From Haladaptatus salinisoli (GTDB taxonomy: Archaea; Halobacteriota; Halobacteria; Halobacteriales; Haladaptataceae): 64,000 nucleotides of DNA. Positions within the stretch are counted from its first letter, which is position 1; each line of letters starts with the position of its first letter. The notes under the pieces are model-generated. The model was not told where the DNA came from and did not search any database. It was given only the letters and a program-made list of their open reading frames with translations. A program made the position numbers and the translations under genes. Shown one piece after another: positions 10,201 to 17,449 of the stretch. The stretch covers positions 1,848,823-1,912,822 of the forward strand of contig NZ_CP085327.1 of assembly GCF_020614375.1 (NCBI RefSeq), written 5' to 3'.

Positions 10201-10475
10201 AGACCGTGCATGTCGTAGCCCGGGCGGTCGGTGACGTCGTAGCCGGCCATCCGGAGATAGCGGATGTAGGCGTCCTTCAGCGACTTGTTCCACGTCGTTC
10301 CCATGTGCGCCGCGCCGGAGGTGTAGGGCGGGCCGTCGACGAAGAAGAACCGCTCCGCGCCCTCCCTGTTCGCCTTCGTCTTCTCGTAGGCGTTCGCCTC
10401 GTCCCAGTAGTCGAACACTCGGTCTTCGACCGAATGTGGTTCGTACTGGTCGGCTACTTCCTCGAATCTGCTCAT
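7284..10475 (-). CDS. ileS: Isoleucyl-tRNA synthetase
   Basis: Class I aminoacyl-tRNA synthetase charging tRNA-Ile, 1063 residues. The HIGH motif appears as HMGT at 57-60 and KMSKS at 604-608; the CP1 editing domain lies between (TTTPWTIPANT and GHGEEDFERG segments). CPRC/CWRC metal-ligand pairs are seen, and the C-terminal anticodon-binding and IleRS-specific regions follow (EDIESEGYAREVIRRVQEMRK near 980). The start MSRFEEV at 10475 fits the family; the frame continues upstream but lacks support. Confidence 0.97.
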   Translation of the reverse strand: MSRFEEVADQYEPHSVEDRVFDYWDEANAYEKTKANREGAERFFFVDGPPYTSGAAHMGTTWNKSLKDAYIRYLRMAGYDVTDRPGYDMHGLPIETKVEERMGFENKKDIEEFGMENFIRECKEFAEDQLAAMDEDFKSFGVWMDWDDPYKTVNPEYMEAAWWGFQRAYERGLVEQGMRSISQCPRCETAIANNEVEYEDVEDPSIYVKFPLKGRDGNLVVWTTTPWTIPANTFVAVDGEMTYLGVKAEKEGESEVLYVAEPTVEEVLKEGRYEDYEVVDEVTGEGMVGWEYEHPLAEEVPEHPAGEGALQVYTADYVEADRTGLVHSAPGHGEEDFERGTELGLDIFCPVGGDGVYREEAGKYAGEFVKDADEDITADLDANGHLLSSGTVVHSYGHCWRCDTGVLQIVTDQWFITVTDIKDELLDNIEDSEWHPQEARDERFYNFVENSPDWNVSRQRYWGVPIPIWTPEDWDGDMDDVVVVGTREELAEAVDQDVNPEEVDLHRPTVDELTITKDGTTYTRVPDVFDVWLDSSVASWGTLDYPSEEEDFEELWPADLIMEAHDQTRGWFWSQLGMGTAALGEVPYDEVLMHGWALAEDGRKMSKSIGNIVSPEEAIERHGADPMRLFLLSQNPQGEDMRFSWDEMQNMQRSLNILWNVFRFPLPYMRLDEFDPDAVDVKDADLELVDEWLLSRLQTVTAEMTEQWDDFRQDRALRALIDFVVEDVSRFYIQVVRERMWEEEDSASKRAAYATFYHVLRRVVALLAPFAPFVSEEIYQNLTGDAGADSVHMLDWPETDEFWRDDELEADVSVLRAVEESGANARQQAERKLRWPVSRIVVDANDDRVVRAVENHGDLLTDRLNAREVELVAPDEEWGELAYSAEADMSVLGPTFGDDAGRVMNALNDARVTEPTLAALEGAVEDALGEDVELDDEMVEFVTRTPDDVTGATFDVNGDELGVVYVDTTLTEDIESEGYAREVIRRVQEMRKDLDLDIEEGIRLELDVHDDRVADLVERHVELVKEEVRAESVGPVEDGYRKEWDVEGVEMTVAISPLAEAQA

Positions 10476-10603
10476 GTGCGATGTGAGTGCTCCCGACAAT
10501 AAAGTGGGTTCGGTTATGCAGTTGACCTGTACGCCGTGATGTGGGGTTGATTCGGGTTCGAGTCTACACAAAATACTTGCAGTATCAGTTCGAATTCATC
10601 TCC

Positions 10604-11011
10604 GTGCCCTCTTCATCTCTTACGTACCTTTCGTATCTCGCCGCTTTCGCCACGTATGCCGTCACGGTACTGTCGGTGAATTACTGGGTGTACTCCGACG
10701 CCAGTGCTCGGGGAAGCTCGTTTCCATCGTTTTGGAGCATTTCGTCCGTCCTCTTTTTGCTCCCCGCACTTTACTACTTCATCAGGTATCGTCACTTGCA
10801 CGAGCGACAGCGACCGCCGACGCGCGGAAATCGCATCGCCCTGACGCTCGCACTCAGTAGTCTCTCTACGACGATTGCCTCGGCGATTCTCGCACCCCCC
10901 GACCCGTTCACGCAGGTACTCTACCGGCTCGCCGCCTTCGCGGTGGCGCTTCCGGTCGCGTATCTGCTCGTCTATCGGCAGCAGCCAGAGCGAACGTCGG
11001 GGAGCGCGTAG
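10604..11011 (+). CDS. Small four-helix membrane protein, unknown
   Basis: About 135 residues with four hydrophobic segments: TYLSYLAAFATYAVTVLSVNYWVY, a segment ending in FLLPALYYFIRY, LTLALSSLSTTIASAIL and the C-terminal AFAVALPVAYLLVY. The loop holds DASARGSSFPSFW, reminiscent of short haloarchaeal multipass proteins. The GTG at 10604 is chosen because an acaaaatac TATA-like element lies about 30 bases upstream; an in-frame GTG at 10541 would add 21 residues. Function is unknown, and its base composition is less GC-rich than its neighbours. Confidence 0.6.
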   Translation: MPSSSLTYLSYLAAFATYAVTVLSVNYWVYSDASARGSSFPSFWSISSVLFLLPALYYFIRYRHLHERQRPPTRGNRIALTLALSSLSTTIASAILAPPDPFTQVLYRLAAFAVALPVAYLLVYRQQPERTSGSA

Positions 11012-11070
11012 CGTCCGGTCGCAACTTCCGCAATCCCCGAGACCGGCTCCCCACTCCCGGACGAACCGCG

Positions 11071-11577
11071 TTAGCTGGATTCCGACCGTTGTCTGAGTTG
11101 GTCTTGGAGGTCGGTTGCGAGCGACCGCAGTTCCTCGTCGGACATCTCTTCGAGGGACGGTATTCCGCCAGTTTCCTCCTCTTCGGTTTCCTCACCGCCT
11201 TCCTCATCGGGTTGTTCCACTTCGCCCTCCTCTTCAGTTCCTTCCTCGCCTTCGGTCTCTTCTTCCTCACCCTCTTCTTCCTCGCCTTCGCTTTCCTCTT
11301 CGTCCTCTTCGGCTTCTTCGCCACCTTCGGCTTCCTCACCCTCTTCGCCGCCGGTATCCGAACTCGGCGCGGAGAGCAGATTCCCCATTTTCGTTCCGAT
11401 TCGTCGTCCGAGGACGGCACCGAGACGCCGACCGAGCGCCTCTCCGAGCGACGCCAGTTTGTCCGTCCCGAGCGACGGCGTCGGAACCGAATCGAGGGTT
11501 TCCGAGTCACCACCGCCGACTCCCAACTGGTCGGTCAGTTGGGAGAGTTTCTCCTGCGTTTTTTCCTTCTCGCTCAT
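11071..11577 (-). CDS. Acidic glycine-zipper protein, last gene of the acidic island
   Basis: 168 residues in three parts. The N-terminal third has six glycines at 45, 49, 53, 57, 61 and 65, each after a Leu/Ile/Met (a xx-hydrophobic-G pattern), forming a glycine-zipper helix. The middle (about 74-137) is almost pure Glu/Gly. The C terminus is a short helix LEEMSDEELRSLATDL from residue 142. The first and last parts match the 103-residue protein encoded at 12270-12581, so the two are paralogues. Its ATG overlaps the stop of the upstream gene as ATGA (11574-11577), implying coupled translation. No function is known. Confidence 0.7.
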   Translation of the reverse strand: MSEKEKTQEKLSQLTDQLGVGGGDSETLDSVPTPSLGTDKLASLGEALGRRLGAVLGRRIGTKMGNLLSAPSSDTGGEEGEEAEGGEEAEEDEEESEGEEEEGEEEETEGEEGTEEEGEVEQPDEEGGEETEEEETGGIPSLEEMSDEELRSLATDLQDQLRQRSESS

Positions 11578-12209
11578 GATTCACTTACCTCCTCGTCGGT
11601 CGATTCGTCCTCGCCGAGCGTATCGAGTAGCATATCGAGAAACTCGTTTACGACTCGGTAGCCCATCTCCGAGATGTCGCTTTCGTCCGGCATAAAGTCG
11701 GAGATAGACGGGAGGTCGAAATCGGGCAATACACCCCGAAGGCTATCTAACGGATTTTTGTCCACCAATCCCGCAACCCCCGAGAGGAGGTTGCCGAGTA
11801 GCGCGCCGGGGCGAGGGACGGCGCTGATATCCAGTTCGATCTCGTTCAGGTCCACTTCGAGACCGAGGAGGTTGAGGAACAGCCCTTCTAAATCGAGATA
11901 GAGCACCGTCGTCCCTTCGTCGTCCTCGCCTTCCTCACCTTCCTCGGCTTCTTCGCCTTCCGCCGATTCCTCGTCCTCGGCGGATTCCTCCTCGTCACTG
12001 CCTTCGGCTTCCTCGTTCGATTCTTCCTCCTCGGACGAGGCTTCTTCCCCACCGCCTCCCTCCGCGGTGGATTCTTCCTCGCCGTTCGTTTCCTCTTCGG
12101 TATCGGATTCCTGCTCATCGTTTTCACCCCCGTCGGTTCGCAACCGCTCATCTTTCAGCAGTGGTACTTTCCGCTCGCCATGCCGTTGTGGCTCCCCCCT
12201 CATTTGCAT
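11574..12209 (-). CDS. Acidic protein with LLGNLL core, middle gene of the acidic island
   Basis: 211 residues: a Glu/Ser-rich linker (about 28-100), then a hydrophobic conserved-looking core (about 102-151) with LFLNLLGLEVDLNEIELDI and GALLGNLLSGVAGLVD, then an amphipathic C-terminal region. The core recalls, from memory, a motif in uncharacterised actinobacterial secreted proteins (VDLNxVxLxITAVPGxGNLLGNLLCAVAGLLD-like). No signal peptide is visible. ATG 12209 is chosen because a TATA box (12231-12240 region) lies about 26 bases upstream; an upstream TTG at 12221 or the ATG at 12203 are alternatives. Function unknown. Confidence 0.65.
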   Translation of the reverse strand: MQMRGEPQRHGERKVPLLKDERLRTDGGENDEQESDTEEETNGEEESTAEGGGGEEASSEEEESNEEAEGSDEEESAEDEESAEGEEAEEGEEGEDDEGTTVLYLDLEGLFLNLLGLEVDLNEIELDISAVPRPGALLGNLLSGVAGLVDKNPLDSLRGVLPDFDLPSISDFMPDESDISEMGYRVVNEFLDMLLDTLGEDESTDEEVSES

Positions 12210-12230
12210 ACACCCTGTCAACCTTCACCG

Positions 12231-12240
12231 GTTTATAACT
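12231..12240 (-). promoter_or_regulatory. TATA box inside the acidic island
   Basis: On the minus strand the bases read AGTTATAAAC. The centre is about 26 bases ahead of the ATG at 12209, the standard archaeal TATA spacing for a leaderless start. The middle and last genes can therefore be transcribed separately from the first gene. Confidence 0.55.
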
Positions 12241-12269
12241 AGGTAGACGTTCGAAACCGACGCCGGACG

Positions 12270-12581
12270 TTATCCTTCGCCGCCGATACCGAACTCGTCG
12301 GCGAGGTCTTCGACCATCTGCTCTCGTTTCGTATTCGCCTTGACGCCGACGTCCATCGCGAGCTTCTGAAGTTCCCTGTACGACATCTCTTCCAGTTCAT
12401 CCCGACTGTTCGGCGTTTCGGACGGCGTTTCGTCGTCGGTGGTGGATATCTCATCGGTTCCCCGTTCGGGCGAACTCCTCTCGCGGTCGAGTTTTTGTCC
12501 GAGCCACTCCCCGAGTTTTCGACCGATTTTTCCCCCGAGTTCCCGACCGATTCGTTCGCCTGTCGTCTCCCACCCACTCAT
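12270..12581 (-). CDS. Glycine-zipper protein with SAP/Rho-N-like C terminus, first gene of the acidic island
   Basis: 103 residues. Glycines at 8, 12, 16, 20, 24 and 28, each after Ile/Leu or Thr, make a six-step glycine-zipper helix (GERIGRELGGKIGRKLGEWLG). A polar linker follows. Then a helix-extended-helix unit from residue 63, LEEMSYRELQKLAMDVGV then KREQMVEDLADEFGI, resembles SAP/HeH/Rho N-terminal modules that bind nucleic acid. The layout is shared with the 168-residue protein of the same gene group. A TATA-like TTTTAAT (minus strand, about 12610) precedes it. Membrane association or self-assembly via the zipper is inference. Confidence 0.7.
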   Translation of the reverse strand: MSGWETTGERIGRELGGKIGRKLGEWLGQKLDRERSSPERGTDEISTTDDETPSETPNSRDELEEMSYRELQKLAMDVGVKANTKREQMVEDLADEFGIGGEG

Positions 12582-12750
12582 TCTCGGAGAGAACGGCTCG
12601 GTGGCCCATTAAAATCCGCCATTTCTACGAGACGGGTCTGAAATGAAAATTGAGTGAGGTGAACCCGCAAAATCGGGCGCGAACACCACGTTCCGTGATA
12701 TTCGCCACCTCAGCAGGCTACTGACGGTTCCGAATTACACCGGCGATGGA

Positions 12751-12785
12751 TTCGAGGCATAGACCTCGAAAATCGATTTTCGAGG
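12751..12785. promoter_or_regulatory. Perfect 22-bp palindrome plus a third half-site upstream of the STMP-repeat gene
   Basis: Bases 12764-12785 are a perfect 22-bp palindrome with half-sites CCTCGAA and TTCGAGG around aaTCGAtt. A further TTCGAGG at 12751-12757 makes an alternating array of three half-sites starting at 12751, 12764 and 12779. The palindrome ends 32 bases upstream of the TATA box (tttataag, 12818-12825) of the gene at 12860 and lies within the divergent spacer of the acidic island, so it is a strong operator candidate. Confidence 0.7.
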
Positions 12786-12817
12786 GGCGGTCCTGGTTTT
12801 CAATAACAGCGAATGAA

Positions 12818-12825
12818 TTTATAAG
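12818..12825 (+). promoter_or_regulatory. TATA box of the STMP-repeat gene
   Basis: tttataag lies about 39 bases before the ATG at 12860. A Shine-Dalgarno-like ggtga at 12849-12853 stands 6 bases before the ATG, so this mRNA probably has a short leader, unlike most genes in the window. Confidence 0.55.
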
Positions 12826-12859
12826 CACCCGTCCCGGAGACCGACTCCGGTGACAAACG

Positions 12860-13714
12860 ATGCCCGACGCCCAATTCGACGACCTCGCGGACCAGTTAGA
12901 ACAGTCCCTTACGGAGTTCGATAGCGACCGATCAGAACGGCCACCTTCGGAACCCGACGCCGATAGCTCCCGCGAGGAACTCACGGAACGAGTGCGAGCG
13001 TCCGTCATGCAGTTCGCGGACGTCTTCGAGTCGGCGGATTCGTTCGAGGAAGTCACCCACGCCGCCGAGAAACTCTGGACGATTCTGGACGAGGCCGAGG
13101 ACGTACGCGATTCGTTCGACGCGGAGGCGTTCTCCGAAACGGTCGATGCCAGCAAGTTACCGGACGCGATAGAACTCTCCGCCGTACCAGACGCGGTCGA
13201 GAGCGGCGAGCCTCGGAAGGCGCTCAACCTCACGAAACTGATGGAGGCCGTCGACTTCCGCGAGTACTGGAGTTCGGAGGAGATGCAGGAACTCTGGAAC
13301 GAGAGCAAGGAGTTGTCCGACGCGGTCGGCGCGCTGAGCGACGAGGACGACGCCGACGAGGAGGACCCGGACCTCGTCGAGTCCACCGCGGAGAAGACCG
13401 AGATGGCGTCGGAGGTAACCCAGGGAAAACTCCAGTCCGAACTCGGGGATAACGTCGAGGAGTTCCGCGAGAAGATCGACGTCGCCCGCGACCGACTCGA
13501 AGAGCAGATAGCGCAGAGCGAGTTGGGCTCCGGCGGGGAGGGGGAGTCCGCCGCGCGGAGCGTCACCGCCGTCTCGACGATGCCGGAAAACCGCCCCGAC
13601 ATGGAAGTCGGCGTGGGGCGCTCGACGATGCAAAGCGAACGCCCGGATATGGACGTTACGGCGCATTACTCGACGATGCCGAAGGGGAGAGGGGAGCGGT
13701 CGGCGGACGAGTAA
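12860..13714 (+). CDS. Acidic helical protein with 16-residue STMP tail repeats
   Basis: 284 residues, no signal peptide or membrane segment. The body (about 1-230) is acidic and helical. The tail carries a tandem repeat with exact 16-residue period starting at 239, 255 and 271: STMPENRPDMEV.., STMQSERPDMDV.., STMPKGRGE... Repeats of this STMP/RPDM type in the tail suggest a linear binding or modification motif. It is divergent from the three-gene acidic group, and its control region holds the palindrome at 12764-12785, so a shared function is likely. I do not recognise the family with certainty. Confidence 0.7.
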   Translation: MPDAQFDDLADQLEQSLTEFDSDRSERPPSEPDADSSREELTERVRASVMQFADVFESADSFEEVTHAAEKLWTILDEAEDVRDSFDAEAFSETVDASKLPDAIELSAVPDAVESGEPRKALNLTKLMEAVDFREYWSSEEMQELWNESKELSDAVGALSDEDDADEEDPDLVESTAEKTEMASEVTQGKLQSELGDNVEEFREKIDVARDRLEEQIAQSELGSGGEGESAARSVTAVSTMPENRPDMEVGVGRSTMQSERPDMDVTAHYSTMPKGRGERSADE

Positions 13715-13768
13715 TCGAACGCGTATCGGAGCGTATCGAGCGGGAATCAGCAGAAGGGGGGAGTCGGT

Positions 13769-15010
13769 TTACACGCCGGTCGAATAGCGAAGGATACCGG
13801 CGACGCCGCCGAAGGCGTTCATCAGCTGTTCGCCCTTCTCGAAGTCAGTGCTGATGAACTTGGTCTCCGTGCCGCGCTGTTCGGCGATGGTCATCAGGTA
13901 CTCGATGGCGTCCTCGCGTTCGACCATCTCGGCTTCCGATCCGTCCTCGCAGGTGTGCTCGGGCGTGTTCTTCCGGCGGTCGATGAACTCGTACTCCTCC
14001 TTATCGCCGCAGTCGTAGACGACCACGTCGCGGCGGAGGTCCTCGGAGAGGAGCAGGCGGTCGACCGCGCCCATCACGAGGTTCCTCCGGGTGGGCTCGA
14101 ACCCGTAGGTTGCGAGGTCGCCCTCGTGGAGTTCGCGGAAGAACTCCTCCATCTCCTGTTTGTCCTTTATCACCTCGGCGTCGGCCAGCGCGTCCGAGGC
14201 GGCGTCAACGAGGTCGTAGAGTCCGGACTCGTCGGTGTACGCGATGTCGAACTTGCCGAGCACCTTGTCGTCTACCTCGTGGTGGAGGTAGCCGCCGTCC
14301 AGGAACTCGTCTTTGGTCGGCGAGGGACCGCCGACGAGCACGCCGTCGAGTTCGTGGCGCTTCGGGACGAACAGGTCGTCCGCCATCTCCGCGACCTCCT
14401 GATAGAAGTTGTCGATGGCCTCCAGCCGCAGGCGGTGGAAACGCTGGGCGGACTGCCCACCTTTGCGCTGTTTGCCCGGCACGAGCGACGAAGCGGACTT
14501 GACGGGTTCGACGCGCTTGCCCTTCAGCCAGCCGACGTTGGCCTCGCGCCGGTCGAGCACGATGAGCCCGTACAGCCCCTTGTCGCCCAGCATCTCCTCC
14601 AGCGGCTCCGTGAGGAACATCGAGTCGCAGTGGTAGCGGAACGACTGAATGGGCTCCGGCGGGTTTTCGAGCACCTTCGTGACCATGTCGGTCTGGCCGC
14701 CGCCGGTGTCGATCGCGCCGCTGAAGATGACGATTCCGTTGTCCGGGGGAAACGTGTCGTAGTAGCGCAGGCGATCTTTGATGGACGTAAGCGCGTCCTG
14801 CACGTTGGTTCGCGTCTGCTTCGACTTTATGTTGCTCGCCTCGCTGTGCTCCTGCGTGATGTGCGCGACCACGTCGCTGATCTGCTTGTCCGGCGGGATG
14901 TAGATGGTGACGAGTTGCGTTCCGGAGCCCTCGTACTCCCGGAGGTCTTCGATGACCTTCTGGAACTCGTACCGCTTCCTGTCGGACGGTTCGCCCTCCT
15001 GCTGGCTCAT
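13769..15010 (-). CDS. prf1: Peptide chain release factor aRF1
   Basis: Archaeal release factor recognising all three stop codons and triggering peptidyl-tRNA hydrolysis on the ribosome. The 413-residue protein has the NIKS stop-recognition loop at 60-63, YxCxxxF at 126-132 and the catalytic GGQ at 184-186 in RKGGQSAQRF, followed by the eRF1 domain 3 and a zinc-like CEDGS / YDCGDKEEY mini-domain near the C terminus. The start MSQQEGEP at 15010 fits the family. It is transcribed alone. Confidence 0.96.
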   Translation of the reverse strand: MSQQEGEPSDRKRYEFQKVIEDLREYEGSGTQLVTIYIPPDKQISDVVAHITQEHSEASNIKSKQTRTNVQDALTSIKDRLRYYDTFPPDNGIVIFSGAIDTGGGQTDMVTKVLENPPEPIQSFRYHCDSMFLTEPLEEMLGDKGLYGLIVLDRREANVGWLKGKRVEPVKSASSLVPGKQRKGGQSAQRFHRLRLEAIDNFYQEVAEMADDLFVPKRHELDGVLVGGPSPTKDEFLDGGYLHHEVDDKVLGKFDIAYTDESGLYDLVDAASDALADAEVIKDKQEMEEFFRELHEGDLATYGFEPTRRNLVMGAVDRLLLSEDLRRDVVVYDCGDKEEYEFIDRRKNTPEHTCEDGSEAEMVEREDAIEYLMTIAEQRGTETKFISTDFEKGEQLMNAFGGVAGILRYSTGV

Positions 15011-15110
15011 TACCGTATCTAGCCGCCCCAACCGGTAAGTAACCTTTGACCTCCCGTCGTCTCCGCTGGCCGACGTATCTCCAGATCGGCCAATTATATT
15101 TTGCTGCCTC

Positions 15111-15120
15111 GGGATATATT
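15111..15120 (+). promoter_or_regulatory. TATA region of the exported superoxide dismutase gene
   Basis: gggatatatt centred about 25 bases ahead of the ATG at 15141 fits a TATA box for a leaderless mRNA. A similar aattatattt stands about 20 bases further upstream. Confidence 0.5.
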
Positions 15121-15140
15121 TTCTCGACGAGGTACAGAAT

Positions 15141-15902
15141 ATGAATGACGAAAATAAAGCGGCGTTACCGCTTGCCGCCTCTCGTCGGTCGTTTCTGCGG
15201 GCGACCGGGCTCACCGCCGGACTCGTCGGCGTCAGCGCGCCAACCGCCACCGCAGAGACGAACGACGAAACCGACAAACCAAACATGACGTACGAACTCC
15301 CTCCGCTCCCGTACGGGTACGACGCACTGGAACCGAGCATCGACGCGCGCATCATGGAGCTGCACCACGACAAGCACCACCAGGGGTACGTCGACGGTGC
15401 GAACGCCGCGCTCGAAAAGCTATCCGAGATGCGACAATCGGGCAACTTCAGCGACGTGAAAGCGGTCAAGCGCGACCTCTCGTTCAACCTCTCGGGCCAC
15501 GTCAACCACTCCGTGTTCTGGGAGAACATGTCGCCGGACGGCGGCGGTAAACCGTCCGGCGAGTTCGCAGACGCACTGGACCAGCACTTCGGCTCGTTCG
15601 ACGGGTTCAAGCAGGACTTCTCCGCCGCGGCGAAGAGCGTCGAAGGCTCAGGCTGGGGAATGTTGGTCTACGACCACGTCGCGGACAAGCCGATCGTCAT
15701 CCAGGCCGAGAATCACAACGACATAGCGGTTCAAGGGTCGACGCCGCTCCTCGTGCTGGACGTGTGGGAGCACGCCTACTACCTCCAGTACGAGAACGAG
15801 CGCGGAAAGTACGTCGACAACTTCTGGAACGTCGTGGACTGGGGCGACGTGGCGAACCGGTACGAGGCGGCTCGGAACGCGAACGTGCTCGGCGAGTGCT
15901 GA
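15141..15902 (+). CDS. Tat-exported Fe/Mn superoxide dismutase
   Basis: 253 residues. Residues 1-38 form a twin-arginine signal (SRRSFLRATGLTAGLVG, ending APTATA), then a full Fe/Mn SOD: metal ligands His75 (HHDKHHQGYV), His124 (GHVNHSVFW), Asp208 and His212 (DVWEHAYYLQY). The domain converts superoxide to O2 and H2O2. Haloarchaeal SODs are usually cytoplasmic and about 200 residues, so an exported version is unusual and would protect the cell surface. The alternative internal start at the MTYELPPLPYGYD methionine (residue 49) would give a normal cytoplasmic SOD. Confidence 0.9.
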   Translation: MNDENKAALPLAASRRSFLRATGLTAGLVGVSAPTATAETNDETDKPNMTYELPPLPYGYDALEPSIDARIMELHHDKHHQGYVDGANAALEKLSEMRQSGNFSDVKAVKRDLSFNLSGHVNHSVFWENMSPDGGGKPSGEFADALDQHFGSFDGFKQDFSAAAKSVEGSGWGMLVYDHVADKPIVIQAENHNDIAVQGSTPLLVLDVWEHAYYLQYENERGKYVDNFWNVVDWGDVANRYEAARNANVLGEC

Positions 15903-15950
15903 GCGATCGCTCGGATCGGTCGCTTCGCGGGCGAACCTCTCGACGGACTA

Positions 15951-15960
15951 ACTTTATATA
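15951..15960 (+). promoter_or_regulatory. TATA box of the MinD-family gene
   Basis: actttatata lies about 35 bases before the ATG at 15991, leaving room for a leader of roughly 9 bases. It is one of the clearest TATA boxes in the window. Confidence 0.5.
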
Positions 15961-15990
15961 CGTGTCCTTGTTCGGTCTGATATAACAAAC

Positions 15991-17406
15991 ATGACCGGGA
16001 CAGTATACGCGGTTGCAAGCGGTAAGGGAGGTGTGGGGAAGACGACGACCGCAATCAACCTCGGTGCGATGCTCGCGGCGGCGAACTACGAGGTCGTCGT
16101 CGTCGACACCGACCTCGGGATGGCGAACGTCGAGGGGTACCTCGATTTCGAACTCGCCGGTCCGACGCTCCACGAGGTGCTCGCGGGCGAGGCGGACGTC
16201 GCTGACGCCATCTACGAAGCTCCGGGGGACATCGACGTTCTCCCGAGCAGCACCGACATCCACGCGTTCGCCCAGTCGCAGACGGCGAACCTCCAGCGGG
16301 TCGTCGCCGAACTCCGCGACTCCTACGAGTACGTCCTGCTCGATACGGGCGCGGGCATCAGCTACGACACCATCCTCCCCCTCTCGCTCGCGGACGGCGT
16401 CCTGCTCGTCACCACCCCGGACGTCGCCGCGGTGCGCGATACCTCCAAGACGGGCGAACTCGCGGCCCGCGTCGAAGCGACCGTGCGCGGCGCGGTGCTC
16501 ACCCAGCGAAGTAACGACATCCTAAACGCGGACGACGTGGAAGGGACGCTCGACACCGACGTGCTCACCGTCGTCCCCGACGACGAGGCGGTTCCGATGG
16601 GTATCGACGCGGGGCGACCGCTGGCCGCGTTCGCCCCTAACAGCCCCGCCGCGAAGGCGTACCGCGAACTCGCCGACATCCTCACCGGCGCGACGGACAC
16701 CCCCGAACTGTCCGGCGAACCCCGGCCCGCCGACTCCCGCGCGCCGACGCGCGCCGACGCCGAGGCGGAACTGCCGGACGACGACCCGGCGACCGCCGCG
16801 TCGAAGGCGACCTTCGACGCGGACCCGGTTCACGACCTCATCGACGAGCGAATCGTCGAAGACGCCGACCGGCGGGAGGCCGCCGAGTCGACCGCCGAGA
16901 ACGCCTCCGAGTCGTCCGACGACGACCCCTCCGAAACTCCACCCGCCGAATCCGACGCGGCGGAATCCGACGCGACGAACCCCGACGCGGGCGATTCGGA
17001 CGACTTCGACACCGCCCTCGCGGAACGCGCCGCGGAGTTCGACGAACCGATGGGCGAGGACGGGCCGACGAGGCAGGTCGTACCGACCGCGTCGGACGAA
17101 CCGACGAACGGGGCCGACTCGATGGAAGACGCCGATTCGTCGACCGCGGACGAACCGACCGGCGACTCCGACCCGATAGCGGAGGCCGAACCGGCGGGCG
17201 CTGGCGAAGCCGACCGGGAAGCCGGTCCGCCGGAGGAGTCTCCGGACCTACCCGACGAGATAGTCGACGCCGAATCGGACGACGTGGACGACGTCCCCTT
17301 CCAGGACGACCCCGTCCCGGCGGAACTGAACGCCGCTTCCGAGGACGAAGACGAGGACGACGGGAAGGACGGTTTGTTCGGTCGAATCGGTTCCCTGTTC
17401 CGGTAA
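15991..17406 (+). CDS. MinD-family ATPase with long acidic tail and C-terminal amphipathic helix
   Basis: 471 residues. Residues 1-235 are a MinD/ParA ATPase with deviant Walker [10 protein letters not shown] (11-19), VVVDTDLGMANVEGYL (switch I) and YVLLDTGAG (Walker B). Residues about 240-455 are a disordered Asp/Glu/Ser/Ala-rich linker, and the last 13 residues (KDGLFGRIGSLFR) form a basic amphipathic helix like the MinD membrane-targeting sequence. Haloferax MinD4, which places archaella and chemoarrays at the poles, also has a C-terminal extension, so a spatial organiser is the best guess. Family is sure, role inferred. Confidence 0.88.
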   Translation: MTGTVYAVASGKGGVGKTTTAINLGAMLAAANYEVVVVDTDLGMANVEGYLDFELAGPTLHEVLAGEADVADAIYEAPGDIDVLPSSTDIHAFAQSQTANLQRVVAELRDSYEYVLLDTGAGISYDTILPLSLADGVLLVTTPDVAAVRDTSKTGELAARVEATVRGAVLTQRSNDILNADDVEGTLDTDVLTVVPDDEAVPMGIDAGRPLAAFAPNSPAAKAYRELADILTGATDTPELSGEPRPADSRAPTRADAEAELPDDDPATAASKATFDADPVHDLIDERIVEDADRREAAESTAENASESSDDDPSETPPAESDAAESDATNPDAGDSDDFDTALAERAAEFDEPMGEDGPTRQVVPTASDEPTNGADSMEDADSSTADEPTGDSDPIAEAEPAGAGEADREAGPPEESPDLPDEIVDAESDDVDDVPFQDDPVPAELNAASEDEDEDDGKDGLFGRIGSLFR

Positions 17407-17449
17407 TCCGGAAATAACGAAGTAGTCGGAGGTGTTCTAGCGGGGTAGA

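Noticed and set aside
7908..10502. 864-codon open frame antisense to ileS
   Set aside because: It mirrors a real, motif-complete gene. Its composition (Arg/Val/His-rich, few motifs) is typical of antisense frames in GC-rich DNA.
11160..11350. Simple repeat or CRISPR-like array in the Glu-rich segment
   Set aside because: The repetition reflects Glu codons in an acidic linker; no regular repeat-spacer period is present.
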